26,432 nt of DNA, from positions 1 through 26,432 of the IMG/VR virus record IMGVR_UViG_3300028895_000246, one strand, 5' to 3'. This stretch comes from a virus. Positions within the stretch are counted from its first letter, which is position 1. Every line of letters starts with the position of its first letter. Below, in pieces: positions 15,445 through 22,525 of this stretch. The translations under genes were made by a program, and so were the position numbers. The notes beneath the pieces were generated by a model, which worked only from the letters and a program-made list of their open reading frames with translations, was not told the origin of the DNA and made no database searches.

Positions 15445-16897
15445 TAGCTTCGTCCTCAACTACAAAGCCTTCGTTGTCTTTAGCTTGTTCTTGTTTCACC
15501 TTGGACTTGCGCTGTCCTTCCTCAATTTTAGCACAGTAACCTTTCATGTTGCAATTAATATAGTCTCCCATAGTAAATTCTTCGCCGTGCCTCATGGCTA
15601 CTGGAACCAACTTGCGGTTACCATATTGTTGTCCGTCCTCTGCCATTTCTTCATCAGATTTACGCTTAAAGATTGTAAAGTTAGAGCAGAGCCAAATAAT
15701 TCTATCAGAACCACTAGCGGTGTCTGTGGATTCTTTAGTAATACCATCGCGGTTTAACTGCATAAACGTTAGAAATGGTACTTGATACCTCATAGCAAAA
15801 TTATGAAGGGCGGTTAGCATAAAACCAGGCATCTGATATTCTTTCATATCGCTGCTCAAACCATCTGCTGTCATTAACTTGAGATAATCATACACAATTA
15901 CACAGGGTTTAGCATGTCCATCATCATCCAATCCAACATTTTTTACCAGCCAACGTCGCATAATAGCTAGTTGTTCCTCAAACGGCATACCAGCAATACT
16001 TAGGTGATAGTATGGAATTTTTTCGTCTTCCAGCTTTCTTGCAGCCGCGAGAACCTTTTCTTTTGTGCCCATCTTCTGATAATACTGACCGGTTTCAATA
16101 TCATAGATGTACGATTCTGTCATCATTGCTAGTGTGCGATGCTGATGGTCTTCCTTGCGCATTTCAGTATCCATGTTTAAGACTGGAAAACCCAATTGGT
16201 CTGCAACCCAATAACCCATGTTATCGCTTAAAAGGGTTTTACCGGTCTTAGGTCTGGCACCAATTACATTGACTGTACCAGGGCGTAAGCCACCACCAAT
16301 AGCAGCGTCCCACTCATGGAATCCGGTTTGAATACCAATGTTCTCTACGGGATTTTCACCTAAGTAAGTAACATAGTCTACCAGACCGTCGCCTAAAAGG
16401 GTGGGTTCATTCTCAGAAGAGTCGTGTAGCAGAGAAGTGAAGTCAAAGATTGAGTCCTCAGCCAAACCCAAGATATGGGTAATGGTTTCATCGCCGCTTA
16501 ACTCCAGCAGTTTGTCTTGGGCACCTTCTAATTGCCCATGTAATAAACGTGCTACTTCTAGTTTGCGAATCTTGGCCGCAAATCTGCGCATGTTTTTTTG
16601 GTTGGTTGGAAAATTCAAGATGGCTTGCAAATGTTGTGCCTGACTCTTCTTTTCCATCATATGTGATACACCTACTTCGCGGGCAGCAGAGTATATCATA
16701 GGTACGTCAATAACAGAGCTATCATCTCTGTCTAAAATATGCTTAACACAATCAAAAATCGCTTGGTTGGCCGCTACGGTAAAAGTTGTAGAGTTAACAA
16801 TGTCAACTATATCTAAGTACGCATCTTTACCGTATCGACACACACCTGCCAATACCGCCCTCTCTGCTGGAGGGTCCGCTAACACTTTCTCTATCAC
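15419..16897 (-). CDS. dnaB: DnaB-like replicative helicase
   Basis: A 492-residue helicase starting at GTG (16897), with GAGGT 5 bases upstream and sharing one base with the previous stop. The N-terminal domain (about residues 1-110) begins PPAERAVLAG as in DnaB. The RecA-like motor has Walker A GARPKTGKT at 213-221, LNMDTEMRKEDHQHR (H1a-type Glu), Walker B VIVYDYLKLM around 330 and TFMQLNR (H3). It unwinds DNA ahead of the polymerase. The last residues, SDIPFE, after an acidic tail, closely copy the SSB tip (EDIPF), which may let it bind the same partners. It is cotranscribed with primase. Confidence 0.95.
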   Translation of the reverse strand: MIEKVLADPPAERAVLAGVCRYGKDAYLDIVDIVNSTTFTVAANQAIFDCVKHILDRDDSSVIDVPMIYSAAREVGVSHMMEKKSQAQHLQAILNFPTNQKNMRRFAAKIRKLEVARLLHGQLEGAQDKLLELSGDETITHILGLAEDSIFDFTSLLHDSSENEPTLLGDGLVDYVTYLGENPVENIGIQTGFHEWDAAIGGGLRPGTVNVIGARPKTGKTLLSDNMGYWVADQLGFPVLNMDTEMRKEDHQHRTLAMMTESYIYDIETGQYYQKMGTKEKVLAAARKLEDEKIPYYHLSIAGMPFEEQLAIMRRWLVKNVGLDDDGHAKPCVIVYDYLKLMTADGLSSDMKEYQMPGFMLTALHNFAMRYQVPFLTFMQLNRDGITKESTDTASGSDRIIWLCSNFTIFKRKSDEEMAEDGQQYGNRKLVPVAMRHGEEFTMGDYINCNMKGYCAKIEEGQRKSKVKQEQAKDNEGFVVEDEANGSDIPFE

Positions 16898-17451
16898 TAT
16901 CTACCTCGTATACAATCAGGACAAACAAATATTGTTCCTTCGTCGTCATGTGCTATAAGCGATTCTGGGGCCTCCCACCAGTGACCACAATGATTACATT
17001 CCACTTCCCTATACACTACAGGATTTCGTCTCAGTGTTGGCCTATTATCACCAGCTAATAGCTTATCTTGTTCTTGTTCTTTTTTACTTCTATGTAAATC
17101 AGAATAACCTTCAGTAATAAATCTACTGCCGTCTTGCCCTTTTTCTACTGGTTGTCCTACAGCAGGAATACGTCCAGTACCACCTTCTCCGCCACCTCGC
17201 CTTCCAGGGCGTCTGCGTGAGCGTGCGTTGGCTGGTTTATCAATTCGGCGCATAACACCGCCGCTTTTTGGGCGTTTAACTGGACGCGCCTGTGGGGCTT
17301 GTTCTGCCTGTTGTTTCGGCTTACGACGTTGTTTTCTTTTCCCCTTTTGTTGTGGGGATTGCTTAGCCTCAGCCTTTTTTTGAATCAAATTTAAGACCTC
17401 TTGTAGGTCTTCTGGGTCTAATGATTCTAAATCAGTAATTATCTTGCCCAT
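16897..17451 (-). CDS. Basic low-complexity protein with C-terminal zinc finger
   Basis: A 184-residue protein of unknown function. Residues 1-28 form an acidic helix (LDPEDLQEVLNLIQKKAEA). Residues 30-100 are very basic and low in complexity, with repeated Lys, Arg, Gln, Pro and Gly, including RSRRRPGRRGGGEGG. The C-terminus holds a four-cysteine zinc finger: CNHCGHWW and, about 20 residues later, CPDC. A disordered basic arm plus zinc finger suggests a nucleic-acid-binding protein. Its place right before the helicase (stop and GTG share a base) makes a helicase loader or fork accessory factor possible, but no loader motif is seen. It overlaps the previous gene by 20 bases. Confidence 0.7.
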   Translation of the reverse strand: MGKIITDLESLDPEDLQEVLNLIQKKAEAKQSPQQKGKRKQRRKPKQQAEQAPQARPVKRPKSGGVMRRIDKPANARSRRRPGRRGGGEGGTGRIPAVGQPVEKGQDGSRFITEGYSDLHRSKKEQEQDKLLAGDNRPTLRRNPVVYREVECNHCGHWWEAPESLIAHDDEGTIFVCPDCIRGR

Positions 17452-17950
17452 AGTTTTTCCTATCTGATACCTTAGCGATTTGTAGGTTTTTTAATGTATC
17501 TGCTAAGTAACGAATACTACTAGCTAGCTCTTCTAATCTTTGAGTACGTTCCTTAGCATATGCAGCCATATCGTATATCTTCTTAGCTGCCTCGTTTTCT
17601 TTACATATTAACGCAACTTTGTATTCAGCCTTAGCTATTACCTTATCATAGTTGATTAGTGCCGGGGCTATAGTTTCGTGAAGTACCCTTTCTGCCCACG
17701 AATGTCGGGCTCGCTCACGATTCCACAATCGCTGTACATAAGTAGCAAATTGCGCCAACCTTACTCCGATAGTAGCACACTCGGTTGGACCCAATTTTTC
17801 TAGTGTATCTCGTCCCATTGTGAGGTATTCTTGTAACTCAGCCTCAATTCCAGGAGGTATATTGACTGGTACACTTGCCCGACCTTCATATTCGTCCAAC
17901 GCCCTTTCTACGACGTTCATTCGTTCAACGAGTTTATCCTGTTTAGCCAT
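17432..17950 (-). CDS. Helical protein, possible recombination mediator
   Basis: A 172-residue, largely helical protein that I cannot assign with certainty. Residues 60-160 look like coiled coil rich in Arg, Glu and Leu (VQRLWNRERARHSWAERVL, then ERTQRLEELASSIRYLADTL). Size, helical layout, a lysine-rich middle and a position beside recA recall UvsY-type mediators that load recombinase onto SSB-coated DNA; this is a weak, context-based guess. The start is uncertain: ATG 17950 has no clear ribosome site, while ATG 17920 overlaps the upstream stop (ATGA) as most genes here do. It overlaps the Vsr-like gene by up to 34 bases. Confidence 0.65.
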   Translation of the reverse strand: MAKQDKLVERMNVVERALDEYEGRASVPVNIPPGIEAELQEYLTMGRDTLEKLGPTECATIGVRLAQFATYVQRLWNRERARHSWAERVLHETIAPALINYDKVIAKAEYKVALICKENEAAKKIYDMAAYAKERTQRLEELASSIRYLADTLKNLQIAKVSDRKNYGQDNY

Positions 17951-18318
17951 TGTTCGTTCGTTTCATCAAAGGGTAGTTCTATTATGGTTATGTTGTTATT
18001 TTCACACCACTCTTTTTTCTCTGCATCACGTCTTCTGTGTCTCGCCCAATTCATTCTACTACCATGAAAGTGTTGAACGAATTTATAGTGTTGTTCACCG
18101 TGAGCCTCCACGGCTAAGTTGAGCAGAGGAGAAAAGAAGTCTAAGTATAGTGTTTGGCCGCGTCTAACTGGAATACCCACTTCTTCAATAAAGGCTACAG
18201 TGGGATATGCAGAATGTAGAAATTCTCTAACGTTAGCATGAAGCTGACTAGTTTGCTGTCGCTTGCGTGCGTGTGGTTTCCAGTTGACCTCTTTGCCATT
18301 TAGGTCAATAGTAATCAT
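17917..18318 (-). CDS. Small stand-alone Vsr-like (EDxHD) nuclease
   Basis: A 133-residue protein with only the nuclease core found at the C-terminus of the two large endonucleases: TLYLDFFSP (Asp), LAVEAHGEQHYKF (Glu and His), RHRRRDAEKKEWCE (Asp), and IIELPF as the last strand. This matches the EDxHD pattern. The DNA-binding arrays of the larger relatives are missing; only a basic N-terminus (KPHARKRQQ) remains. It may be a reduced homing enzyme or a domesticated repair or resolving nuclease. The ATG overlaps the recA stop (ATGA), so it is made with the recombinase. Fold is clear; biological role is not. Confidence 0.82.
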   Translation of the reverse strand: MITIDLNGKEVNWKPHARKRQQTSQLHANVREFLHSAYPTVAFIEEVGIPVRRGQTLYLDFFSPLLNLAVEAHGEQHYKFVQHFHGSRMNWARHRRRDAEKKEWCENNNITIIELPFDETNEQWLNRINSLNE

Positions 18319-19376
18319 GCTGTATCTGTAATACCTAGTAGTTCGCGAAATTGTGTTAACATATCTTCGTATATTTTGGGGTTATCACGTAGATATTGGG
18401 CGGCTTTGTCTTTGCCTTGTACCTTAGTTCCGTTTGGAAATGCAAGCCAGCTACCTGAAACCTCAAGCAAACCAATGTCTTTACCATAGTTGATAAGTTC
18501 CCAGGCTTTGTCTAGACCGCTTCCATATCTGAGTAGTGAATCACATTTACCATGTGGTGGTCCTAAGGCGGAAGATGTACACTTCCAGTGTACGATTTGT
18601 CCTGTAACGTCATCTTCATTTGGGTGTAACGTAAAGTGTGTTGCCCATAATTTTACGTCAGCTTGGTATTGAATCTTCTTACCAGATGCTTCCATACTAG
18701 CTTTACGAGTCGCAGGGTTCTGGTCGGCAATAATATGCGTAATAGCCATAACTACGCAGTTGTTTACCGGTAGAATGTTTGCCACTCGTTTTGTCATATC
18801 AGCCAACATAAGTGGTACATCGTCTCTAAACCTTTTACCAACCTTGTTGGTTGAGCGAGCCTCAGAACACAGTTGCGAGATAGAGTCTATAATATGAATA
18901 GACCCAGGTTTTGTTTGAACGTATGCCTGAAAGATTTCTAAGTAATCTTCTGCATGTAAGATGCGTCCCGGTTTAGATTCTATAACGTTAAATCTTGGTT
19001 CATTGGTCTGTAAACCTGGGATACCTTTTAAGTCCCTGGCTTTTAAGCGACCCTCAACATTGTAGAAATAAACATCGCGGGGCTTATCGGTAATATCACA
19101 CTTGCAATCTTCTTGTTGTGCGTTGGCTGCAAATGTCAGGCACATGGTAGTCTTACCAACCTTTTCTGGTCCAGTAATAACACAAAAACTACCTTCTGGA
19201 ATACCGCCTGTAATCATATCTAATGCTGGAGAGATTGATATGACAGTTTTTGGTTTTTCAATAATAGAGTCGCCACTTACAAATATGTCGTCCCCAAATT
19301 GTTTCTTCAGTAATTGGTCAACATTGTCTGCGGTGTAAACTGGACCCTTACTAGCATCTTCTTTCTTCTTCGCCAT
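18315..19376 (-). CDS. recA: RecA/UvsX-like recombinase
   Basis: A 353-residue recombinase, the size of bacterial RecA. Walker A is GPEKVGKTT at residues 69-77. The catalytic Glu is in YFYNVEGRLKARDL, where RecA has DAEH and UvsX has DSEF. Walker B is SIHIIDSIS, and the DNA-binding loop region is AITHIIADQNPATRKASMEA. It forms filaments on single-stranded DNA for strand exchange, supporting recombination-dependent replication. The start lies 26 bases inside the previous gene. The stop overlaps the Vsr-like gene (ATGA). Whether it groups with RecA or UvsX cannot be settled by eye. Confidence 0.95.
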   Translation of the reverse strand: MAKKKEDASKGPVYTADNVDQLLKKQFGDDIFVSGDSIIEKPKTVISISPALDMITGGIPEGSFCVITGPEKVGKTTMCLTFAANAQQEDCKCDITDKPRDVYFYNVEGRLKARDLKGIPGLQTNEPRFNVIESKPGRILHAEDYLEIFQAYVQTKPGSIHIIDSISQLCSEARSTNKVGKRFRDDVPLMLADMTKRVANILPVNNCVVMAITHIIADQNPATRKASMEASGKKIQYQADVKLWATHFTLHPNEDDVTGQIVHWKCTSSALGPPHGKCDSLLRYGSGLDKAWELINYGKDIGLLEVSGSWLAFPNGTKVQGKDKAAQYLRDNPKIYEDMLTQFRELLGITDTA

Positions 19377-19851
19377 CTATTGTATCCTCAACATCATCAA
19401 GTTCTCTGAGAGTGCCCAATAAGCTACGTCGCTTCTGTTTTTCTCTAGGCTTTGTAGGTACTGTACTCACTATTGATGGTGTTTGTATAGTTGTCTTTTC
19501 CATTTTTTTCCGTGCCACAATTTTTTGATGATAGTCGTTAACTATCTTTGCGGCCCACGGTGCCAACAGTCCTTTTAGAGAAAATGTCCTAGCCAATCTC
19601 TTGTCGTCTCTCAGCGCTTGAATAATTGCCTGAGCGTGATATTTCTCAAGTAGTTGATGGGCAACTTTAATCTGAGCAAGAAAAAACTGCCTCCACTCTG
19701 GTAGGTTCCAGAAGTGGGTGGGCAGTTCATCCTTGTCCATTTTTGCTCGTCGTTCACACACCAACTCAGTAATATACTGAGCAGCGGTAACATACTTATC
19801 AGGTGCATATCTCGACGGATATCGACTTTTATCAGTTTGTTTATTAGCCAT
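19351..19851 (-). CDS. Protein of unknown function upstream of recA
   Basis: A 166-residue protein I do not recognise. An N-terminal polar stretch (SRYPSRYAPDKY) precedes a helical middle rich in aromatic residues (THFWNLPEWRQFFLAQIKV, HQLLEKYHAQAIIQAL) and a basic tail (KPREKQKRRSLLGTLREL) ending acidic. No membrane segment or zinc motif. It shares 8 bases with the previous gene and 26 bases with recA, so it is read with the recombination genes. A DNA- or recombinase-associated role would be inference from position. Confidence 0.7.
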   Translation of the reverse strand: MANKQTDKSRYPSRYAPDKYVTAAQYITELVCERRAKMDKDELPTHFWNLPEWRQFFLAQIKVAHQLLEKYHAQAIIQALRDDKRLARTFSLKGLLAPWAAKIVNDYHQKIVARKKMEKTTIQTPSIVSTVPTKPREKQKRRSLLGTLRELDDVEDTIDGEEERRC

Positions 19852-20419
19852 CTGCCATCTGGTTGTCTTTAGGTCTAAAGATTCTTCCTCTTACACCGCG
19901 TCCTGGTTGACGTGGTCTATTTTTGCTTTCATCACCACGTTCAGAAGCAGCCTTGGTCATCATAGCAACACCCTTGCGTCCACCTGCTGACCGAGTTACC
20001 ATAACATCTTTAGCATTTAGATTACGCAGACAATAGCCGTACATTTCATCTGCCGTAGCAGGTTCCCCTAGCAGCTTGCGTACTGTGCGGTCGAGGATTT
20101 CTCTTGCGTCACCAAGTTCCATACCGGCGTTTCTGAGTTTATACAATGTGTCGTTATACATTTGTTCTGAAAGTACTACAACATCATCGTGTTCATCAAC
20201 ATCTAATACTTCTGTAGTTTCTGACTGTGGTATATCCGTAGATTGAAGTTGAGCTGTCGCAATATTTGAGGTTAATTCACTCAATTCGCCATCAATATAC
20301 TTTTGGATAGTTGGTGTTTTGCGACCTAGTTGAGATGCGATTTCTGACACATCTATACCCTGGTTTACCATCCCTTGGATGGCATATTTTTCCGTAAGTG
20401 ATAGTCGTCCGCTTGCCAT
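19844..20419 (-). CDS. Helix-turn-helix protein
   Basis: A 191-residue protein with an N-terminal helix-turn-helix at about residues 7-45 (LTEKYAIQGMVNQGIDVSEI, then SQLGRKTPTIQKYID), of the kind seen in resolvases, transposases and small phage regulators. An acidic middle (LDVDEHDDVVVLSEQM) leads to a helical segment (LRNAGMELGDAREILDRTV) and a basic C-terminus rich in Arg and Gly (RPRQPGRGVRGRIFRP). It probably binds DNA; whether it regulates genes or works in replication is unknown. The ATG forms TAATG with the previous stop. Confidence 0.75.
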   Translation of the reverse strand: MASGRLSLTEKYAIQGMVNQGIDVSEIASQLGRKTPTIQKYIDGELSELTSNIATAQLQSTDIPQSETTEVLDVDEHDDVVVLSEQMYNDTLYKLRNAGMELGDAREILDRTVRKLLGEPATADEMYGYCLRNLNAKDVMVTRSAGGRKGVAMMTKAASERGDESKNRPRQPGRGVRGRIFRPKDNQMADG

Positions 20420-20925
20420 TAGATTAGCTCCCGTTGTGCTTGCGTAAGATAGGCTTGGTTTCTAGTTCTAAGAAAATTTAGATAGAGTTGAAATGCCTTG
20501 GGTTTTACACGTTGAAATTCCCAGGTGTTCAAACCATGAGTACGCTTTTTAGTGTTAGTATTAAGAAGTCCTAGAGGGTTAAACATTGCACCCTGTGGAC
20601 CCATAAGAATGTAATAGTATGGAACACCGTCGAGAATCTCAACCTTGGCATATGCTTCAGACTTGTCTTCTGCTTGGTTTACATTACCATTACTGAATTG
20701 TGAATCTAAAAGAATAGGAAAGCCATTAGTGTCTGGATTTCCAAGTGCATCAATACGTTCATCTTCTTGACCGATTATTGTATACACAATTGTTTGTTGT
20801 TCTGGTGGTCTAAACCCGTTGCTATTTACTTGATTTTGGTTTGGGTTTGGTCGATAAACTGCCTCCCCCAAATCAGCATCACGAATACGCATAGGATTAG
20901 GTATATCATTATGTGGTCTTGTCAT
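20419..20925 (-). CDS. Conserved-looking phage protein, function unknown
   Basis: A 168-residue protein, not recognised. The N-terminal third is Asn- and Pro-rich (YRPNPNQNQVNSNGFRPP) and likely flexible. The middle is beta-rich (TIVYTIIGQEDERID, VEILDGVPYYYILMGPQGA) and the end helical and basic (KPKAFQLYLNFLRTRNQAY). It begins 17 bases inside the previous gene and ends in a TAATG junction. The compact middle domain suggests a folded, possibly multimeric protein; no enzymatic motif is visible. Confidence 0.7.
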   Translation of the reverse strand: MTRPHNDIPNPMRIRDADLGEAVYRPNPNQNQVNSNGFRPPEQQTIVYTIIGQEDERIDALGNPDTNGFPILLDSQFSNGNVNQAEDKSEAYAKVEILDGVPYYYILMGPQGAMFNPLGLLNTNTKKRTHGLNTWEFQRVKPKAFQLYLNFLRTRNQAYLTQAQRELI

Positions 20926-21142
20926 CGTTTAATAATCCTTGTACTTTTTTAAGAAGTTTGTCGGTTTTACCGTTACACTCAGCTAGAGTCTCACCGGTTA
21001 CTGTAAATACTTTACCTGTTACAACACCTTTATCAGCTACGACTGCGCTCATTTGTCCTTCGTGCGTGCGCTCACAGGTTTCAAAATGTATACTGACGGT
21101 AACCACAGTTTGGTGAGGAGCATCTGGATTCGTTTTAGCCAT
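20909..21142 (-). CDS. Small protein of unknown function
   Basis: A 77-residue protein predicted to be mainly beta-strand with a C-terminal helix (MAKTNPDAPHQTVVTVSIHF; KTDKLLKKVQGLLNDD). The first 94 bases overlap the end of the previous gene, far more than other junctions here, so one of the two frames might be misjudged or a frameshift might join them. It overlaps the next gene by 17 bases. No function can be assigned. Confidence 0.6.
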   Translation of the reverse strand: MAKTNPDAPHQTVVTVSIHFETCERTHEGQMSAVVADKGVVTGKVFTVTGETLAECNGKTDKLLKKVQGLLNDDKTT

Positions 21143-21480
21143 GTAATTTTCTTCTTTTGTTTTGGTTCTGATTTTACCGCCAAATTCGCTCTCACCCTTT
21201 CTGATATTGGTGTTTTACGATAATCTTCTGCGGTTTTTACTTCAATAGGTTCCTTGAATAACAACAGCATATTGCCAGCTCTAACAGGTTTATAGCCCGG
21301 TTCTACCTTAATGGTGCGTTCTGGCATATCATTGGCCTGTTTAATAGTATCCCACAATTCTCCTAAAGTAAAAGTTTCTCTATACTTAGGGTCGTGCGGT
21401 TTAATGTTATGTCGATTAACAGGGATTTGTGGGTTGTTGTGTACTACGGCTTCCATACATTTGTGTATACATTTATCCAT
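21049..21480 (-). CDS. Protein of unknown function, basic C-terminus
   Basis: A 143-residue protein from ATG 21480 (MDKCIHKCMEAVVHNNPQIP); the longer frame to 21609 runs inside the upstream gene and is not credible. Two cysteines near the N-terminus (C4, C8) lack a partner pair. A middle segment (TFTLGELWDTIKQANDM, VRAGNMLLLFKEP) looks folded; the end is Lys- and Arg-rich. The last ~31 residues overlap the next gene in another frame and look less protein-like. The run AAAACAAAAGAAGAAAA just before the overlap would be a plausible slip site. No function is assigned. Confidence 0.6.
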   Translation of the reverse strand: MDKCIHKCMEAVVHNNPQIPVNRHNIKPHDPKYRETFTLGELWDTIKQANDMPERTIKVEPGYKPVRAGNMLLLFKEPIEVKTAEDYRKTPISERVRANLAVKSEPKQKKKITWLKRIQMLLTKLWLPSVYILKPVSARTKDK

Positions 21481-21484
21481 TGTA

Positions 21485-21868
21485 CTATTTCTTTCTCGGG
21501 TCTTTGGTGTGAGTTTTAGTGGAGGGAATACGCTTACCATCGGCATCTCTAGGTACAAGACTACCATCTTTAGGCATTGGGCCTGTATAAGGTTTATCTC
21601 GGTAAGCATTTAACTTTTTATGGATGTGGTGTTTCTCGTCAGTGCTTAAACGAGAAGTATTACGTTCAGCCAGGGCGGCTACAGTGGTGGGTGAAGCATC
21701 TACGAATGATTTGTCTTCTGCGCAAAAATCCCTTGCAACAGACTTAATCTTCCTACATTCTGGACAACGTGGTTTTAGACCTTTAACATCTGACATATGA
21801 GCCTCTACCTCAAAGGTGTGCCCGCAACCACCGTCTTCTTCATAACACGTAAAAACGTAAGTTATCAT
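21485..21868 (-). CDS. FmdB-like zinc-ribbon protein
   Basis: A 127-residue protein. The N-terminus has a zinc ribbon: YVFTCYEEDGGCGHTFEVEA and, about 20 residues later, KPRCPECRKIKSVARDF, giving four cysteines as in FmdB-type regulatory proteins. The remaining 80 residues are polar and probably disordered, with a basic end (THTKDPRKK). It could bind nucleic acid or protein. AAGGA lies 7 bases before the ATG. It is the first gene after the intrinsic terminator at 21901-21933, only 33 bases away, so it must be reached by read-through or by a promoter I cannot identify with confidence. Confidence 0.8.
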   Translation of the reverse strand: MITYVFTCYEEDGGCGHTFEVEAHMSDVKGLKPRCPECRKIKSVARDFCAEDKSFVDASPTTVAALAERNTSRLSTDEKHHIHKKLNAYRDKPYTGPMPKDGSLVPRDADGKRIPSTKTHTKDPRKK

Positions 21869-21900
21869 CCTCTATTCCTTATATACACCAAAAACTAGAG

Positions 21901-21933
21901 AAAATGGGCTAGTTTTTTACGCCAGCCCATTTT
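21901..21933 (-). terminator. Intrinsic terminator after the HNH gene, probably bidirectional
   Basis: A 10-bp perfect stem (AAAATGGGCT with AGCCCATTTT, arms 21901-21910 and 21924-21933) with a 13-base loop. On the minus strand it ends in TTTT then CTCTAGTTTTT. On the plus strand it ends in a longer T-run, so it could also stop antisense transcripts. The stop codon of the HNH gene (21917-21919) lies in the loop, so a ribosome finishing the HNH gene would cover the stem. Confidence 0.8.
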
Positions 21934-22525
21934 TTTCCCTATTTTTTATCATTTGTTTGTAAATAGGAGTTAGGTATATCTCCCATTCTTGTGGAACCTT
22001 ACTCCACGGTGTTAATCCTAAGATGAATTGTCGTGGATTTGGTTCTTGCACCTCGCGTAGTAACGGCATACCAGCTTGTTCTGGTGTTTTGTCTGCCTTT
22101 TTTCTGTTACAGTCGATGCAGCAAGTAACAATGTTCTTCCAGTGCGTAGGAGTACCTTCGTATCCCTTCTTCTTCCACACTGACCTTGGAATAACATGGT
22201 CGTATGTTAACAAGTCCGTAGTACCATCACAGTAACCACAGTACTGACATGTCATTTGGTCGCGAATAAAAACATTCTTACGACTGAATGGTACCTTGCG
22301 ACGATGTTGTCTAACGTACTTAGGAACTGCCACTACCGCAGGCACAGGATGTCTCCTACCATGACCACTAGTAATGTAGTCATCTTTGTAGTAGTCAACA
22401 ACCACAACACCATCTTCTGGATTGTCCTGATTTAATATCGACAATACAATAGCACGTCTCCATGAGACTAAACCTAATGGGGTATAGTCAGCATTTAGTA
22501 CCAACACTCTCTTGTGGTTCGTCAT
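21917..22525 (-). CDS. HNH endonuclease
   Basis: A 202-residue HNH nuclease. ATG 22525 has an excellent ribosome site (GGGAGG, 5 bases upstream), although the frame is open further. The N-terminal half begins RVLVLNADYTPLGLVSWRRA, a segment shared by a widespread bacterial and phage HNH family. The nuclease core has CQYCGYCDG, LTYDHVIPRS (catalytic His), HWKNIVTCCIDCNRKKADKT (Asn and the second zinc pair). It cuts DNA; in phages such enzymes serve packaging, host DNA breakdown or homing. The start overlaps phoH by 38 bases and the stop lies in a terminator loop. Confidence 0.92.
   Translation of the reverse strand: MTNHKRVLVLNADYTPLGLVSWRRAIVLSILNQDNPEDGVVVVDYYKDDYITSGHGRRHPVPAVVAVPKYVRQHRRKVPFSRKNVFIRDQMTCQYCGYCDGTTDLLTYDHVIPRSVWKKKGYEGTPTHWKNIVTCCIDCNRKKADKTPEQAGMPLLREVQEPNPRQFILGLTPWSKVPQEWEIYLTPIYKQMIKNREKNGLA

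Noticed and set aside
21880-21885. Promoter (TATATA) between the terminator and the zinc-ribbon gene
   Set aside because: No acceptable -35 is found at 16-18 bases, and transcription would start about 5 bases before the ATG, cutting off the ribosome site.
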